Shown: positions 63,665 through 64,000 of the stretch, piece by piece
How the letters are laid out: every line of letters starts with the position of its first letter
Numbering within the stretch: the first letter of the stretch is position 1
DNA from: Paracoccaceae bacterium
GTDB lineage: Bacteria > Pseudomonadota > Alphaproteobacteria > Rhodobacterales > Rhodobacteraceae
NCBI GenBank assembly: GCA_902534325.1
Contig: CACAPQ010000010.1
Coordinates: forward strand, 1 to 64,000
Length of the DNA stretch: 64,000 bases
Direction of reading: 5' to 3'
Translations under genes and position numbers: made by a program
The notes under the pieces: generated by a model
Databases searched by the model: none
Seen by the model: only the letters and a program-made list of their open reading frames with translations
Told to the model about the DNA's origin: nothing

Positions 63665-64000
63665 TTATCCGCGCCAAGTTCGAAGGGGGCCACAATCAAT
63701 ATGGACAAAACCCGATCGATAGTATCGACCTACGCCACCTCCACTGCATTTTGCTGCGGCTTTATAAATTTGCTTTACGCTCCGAGATGATAGACGAACA
63801 TCGGCAGCTTGTCCGGTCATATGAAGTGAGTGTCTAGCTACTGATCTTGATCGTCGTCTGAGCATCGCATTTGTTTTGGCACTTCTGTAACCTGACAGAA
63901 GAGTGTATGGTTCATTGGTATTGAGAAGGTTATGACTTGCTGCAATGATATCTATTGTTCGTCTATCAATAGTTTTGATTTCATTACGCCGCCAATCTCG
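63665..64000 (-). CDS. DUF882 / YcbK-like peptidase M15 family protein (5' truncated by window edge)
   Basis: The frame runs off the right edge, so the start is missing and 111 residues are visible. They include LLSGYRSAKTNAML, the zinc-site segment SLHMTGQAADVRL and GGGVGRYYRSGFVHIDCGP with the second metal ligands. This is the DUF882 (YcbK) branch of M15-like DD-carboxypeptidases, exported proteins related to peptidoglycan-trimming enzymes. The expected signal peptide lies outside the window. Confidence 0.88.
   Translation of the reverse strand, partial: RDWRRNEIKTIDRRTIDIIAASHNLLNTNEPYTLLSGYRSAKTNAMLRRRSRSVARHSLHMTGQAADVRLSSRSVKQIYKAAAKCSGGGVGRYYRSGFVHIDCGPLRTWRG

Noticed and set aside
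1-64000. CRISPR arrays, tRNA or rRNA genes, insertion sequences, prophage
   Set aside because: Reading the gaps between genes showed no regularly spaced repeats, cloverleaf-like segments or transposase frames. Short RNA genes could still be missed by eye.

Overview
The window looks like a piece of chromosome from an AT-rich (by eye about 60% A+T) alphaproteobacterium, most likely a marine relative of the Rhodobacterales. The evidence is gene content and order. DUF4167 follows prmC. lptF-lptG-surA-pdxA-rsmA diverges from pepA-holC. L21 carries a helix-hairpin-helix tail. obgE-proB-proA-DUF3553-olsBA is contiguous. IscR lacks the usual cysteines and heads a SUF operon, and there is a non-pyrrolysine MttB paralogue. 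Genes are tightly packed, with many 1-4 base overlaps. I see no tRNA, rRNA, insertion sequence, prophage or CRISPR array.

Layout. 1-2115: the 3' part of an M20 amidohydrolase, then an agmatinase-family ureohydrolase. 2148-4803: translation termination (prfA, prmC) and DUF4167. 4804-10013 (minus): lptF-lptG-surA-pdxA-rsmA, covering LPS export, outer-membrane folding, vitamin B6 and 16S rRNA dimethylation; lptD is not in its usual place and rsmA has no ordinary start codon. 10171-12092: pepA-holC. 12103-14531 (minus): an ABC-F ATPase and a membrane-anchored aspartic protease. 14698-20395: ndk, an aminotransferase (minus), then cysS-cimA and a degenerate squalene/phytoene synthase homologue. 20416-23772: an MFS transporter, a DNA glycosylase, an esterase and an HNH protein. 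23943-24894: rplM-rpsI with a strong terminator. 24978-29330 (minus): typA, mttB-like and a GDSL hydrolase. 29600-36707: rplU-rpmA, lysE, obgE-proB-proA, DUF3553 and the ornithine-lipid pair olsBA. 36679-44525: a ThiE-like protein, an SpoU methyltransferase, ctaA, gyrA, a SYLF lipoprotein, hemB and a membrane protein. 44558-48699: mfd and an alpha/beta hydrolase.

48745-56243 is the iron-sulfur cluster operon: iscR, an IscS/NifS-like desulfurase, sufB, sufC, sufD, two Yip1-type membrane proteins and sufS. It is preceded by a perfect 10+3+10 palindrome that matches the iron control element bound by Irr and overlaps a plausible -10 box. 56279-61350 (minus) is the most accessory-looking part: a complete type I secretion apparatus (outer-membrane factor, ABC exporter, HlyD adaptor) with no visible substrate, plus a tiny membrane protein. 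The window ends with an EamA transporter, a VOC-cupin protein and a truncated DUF882 (YcbK-like) gene.

No clearly new multi-gene system is evident. The points most worth following are the rsmA start codon, the missing lptD, the Irr/IscR control region with a cysteine-poor IscR, the orphan secretion operon, the degenerate synthase homologue, and an unannotated Arg-rich 27-codon reading frame upstream of mttB.
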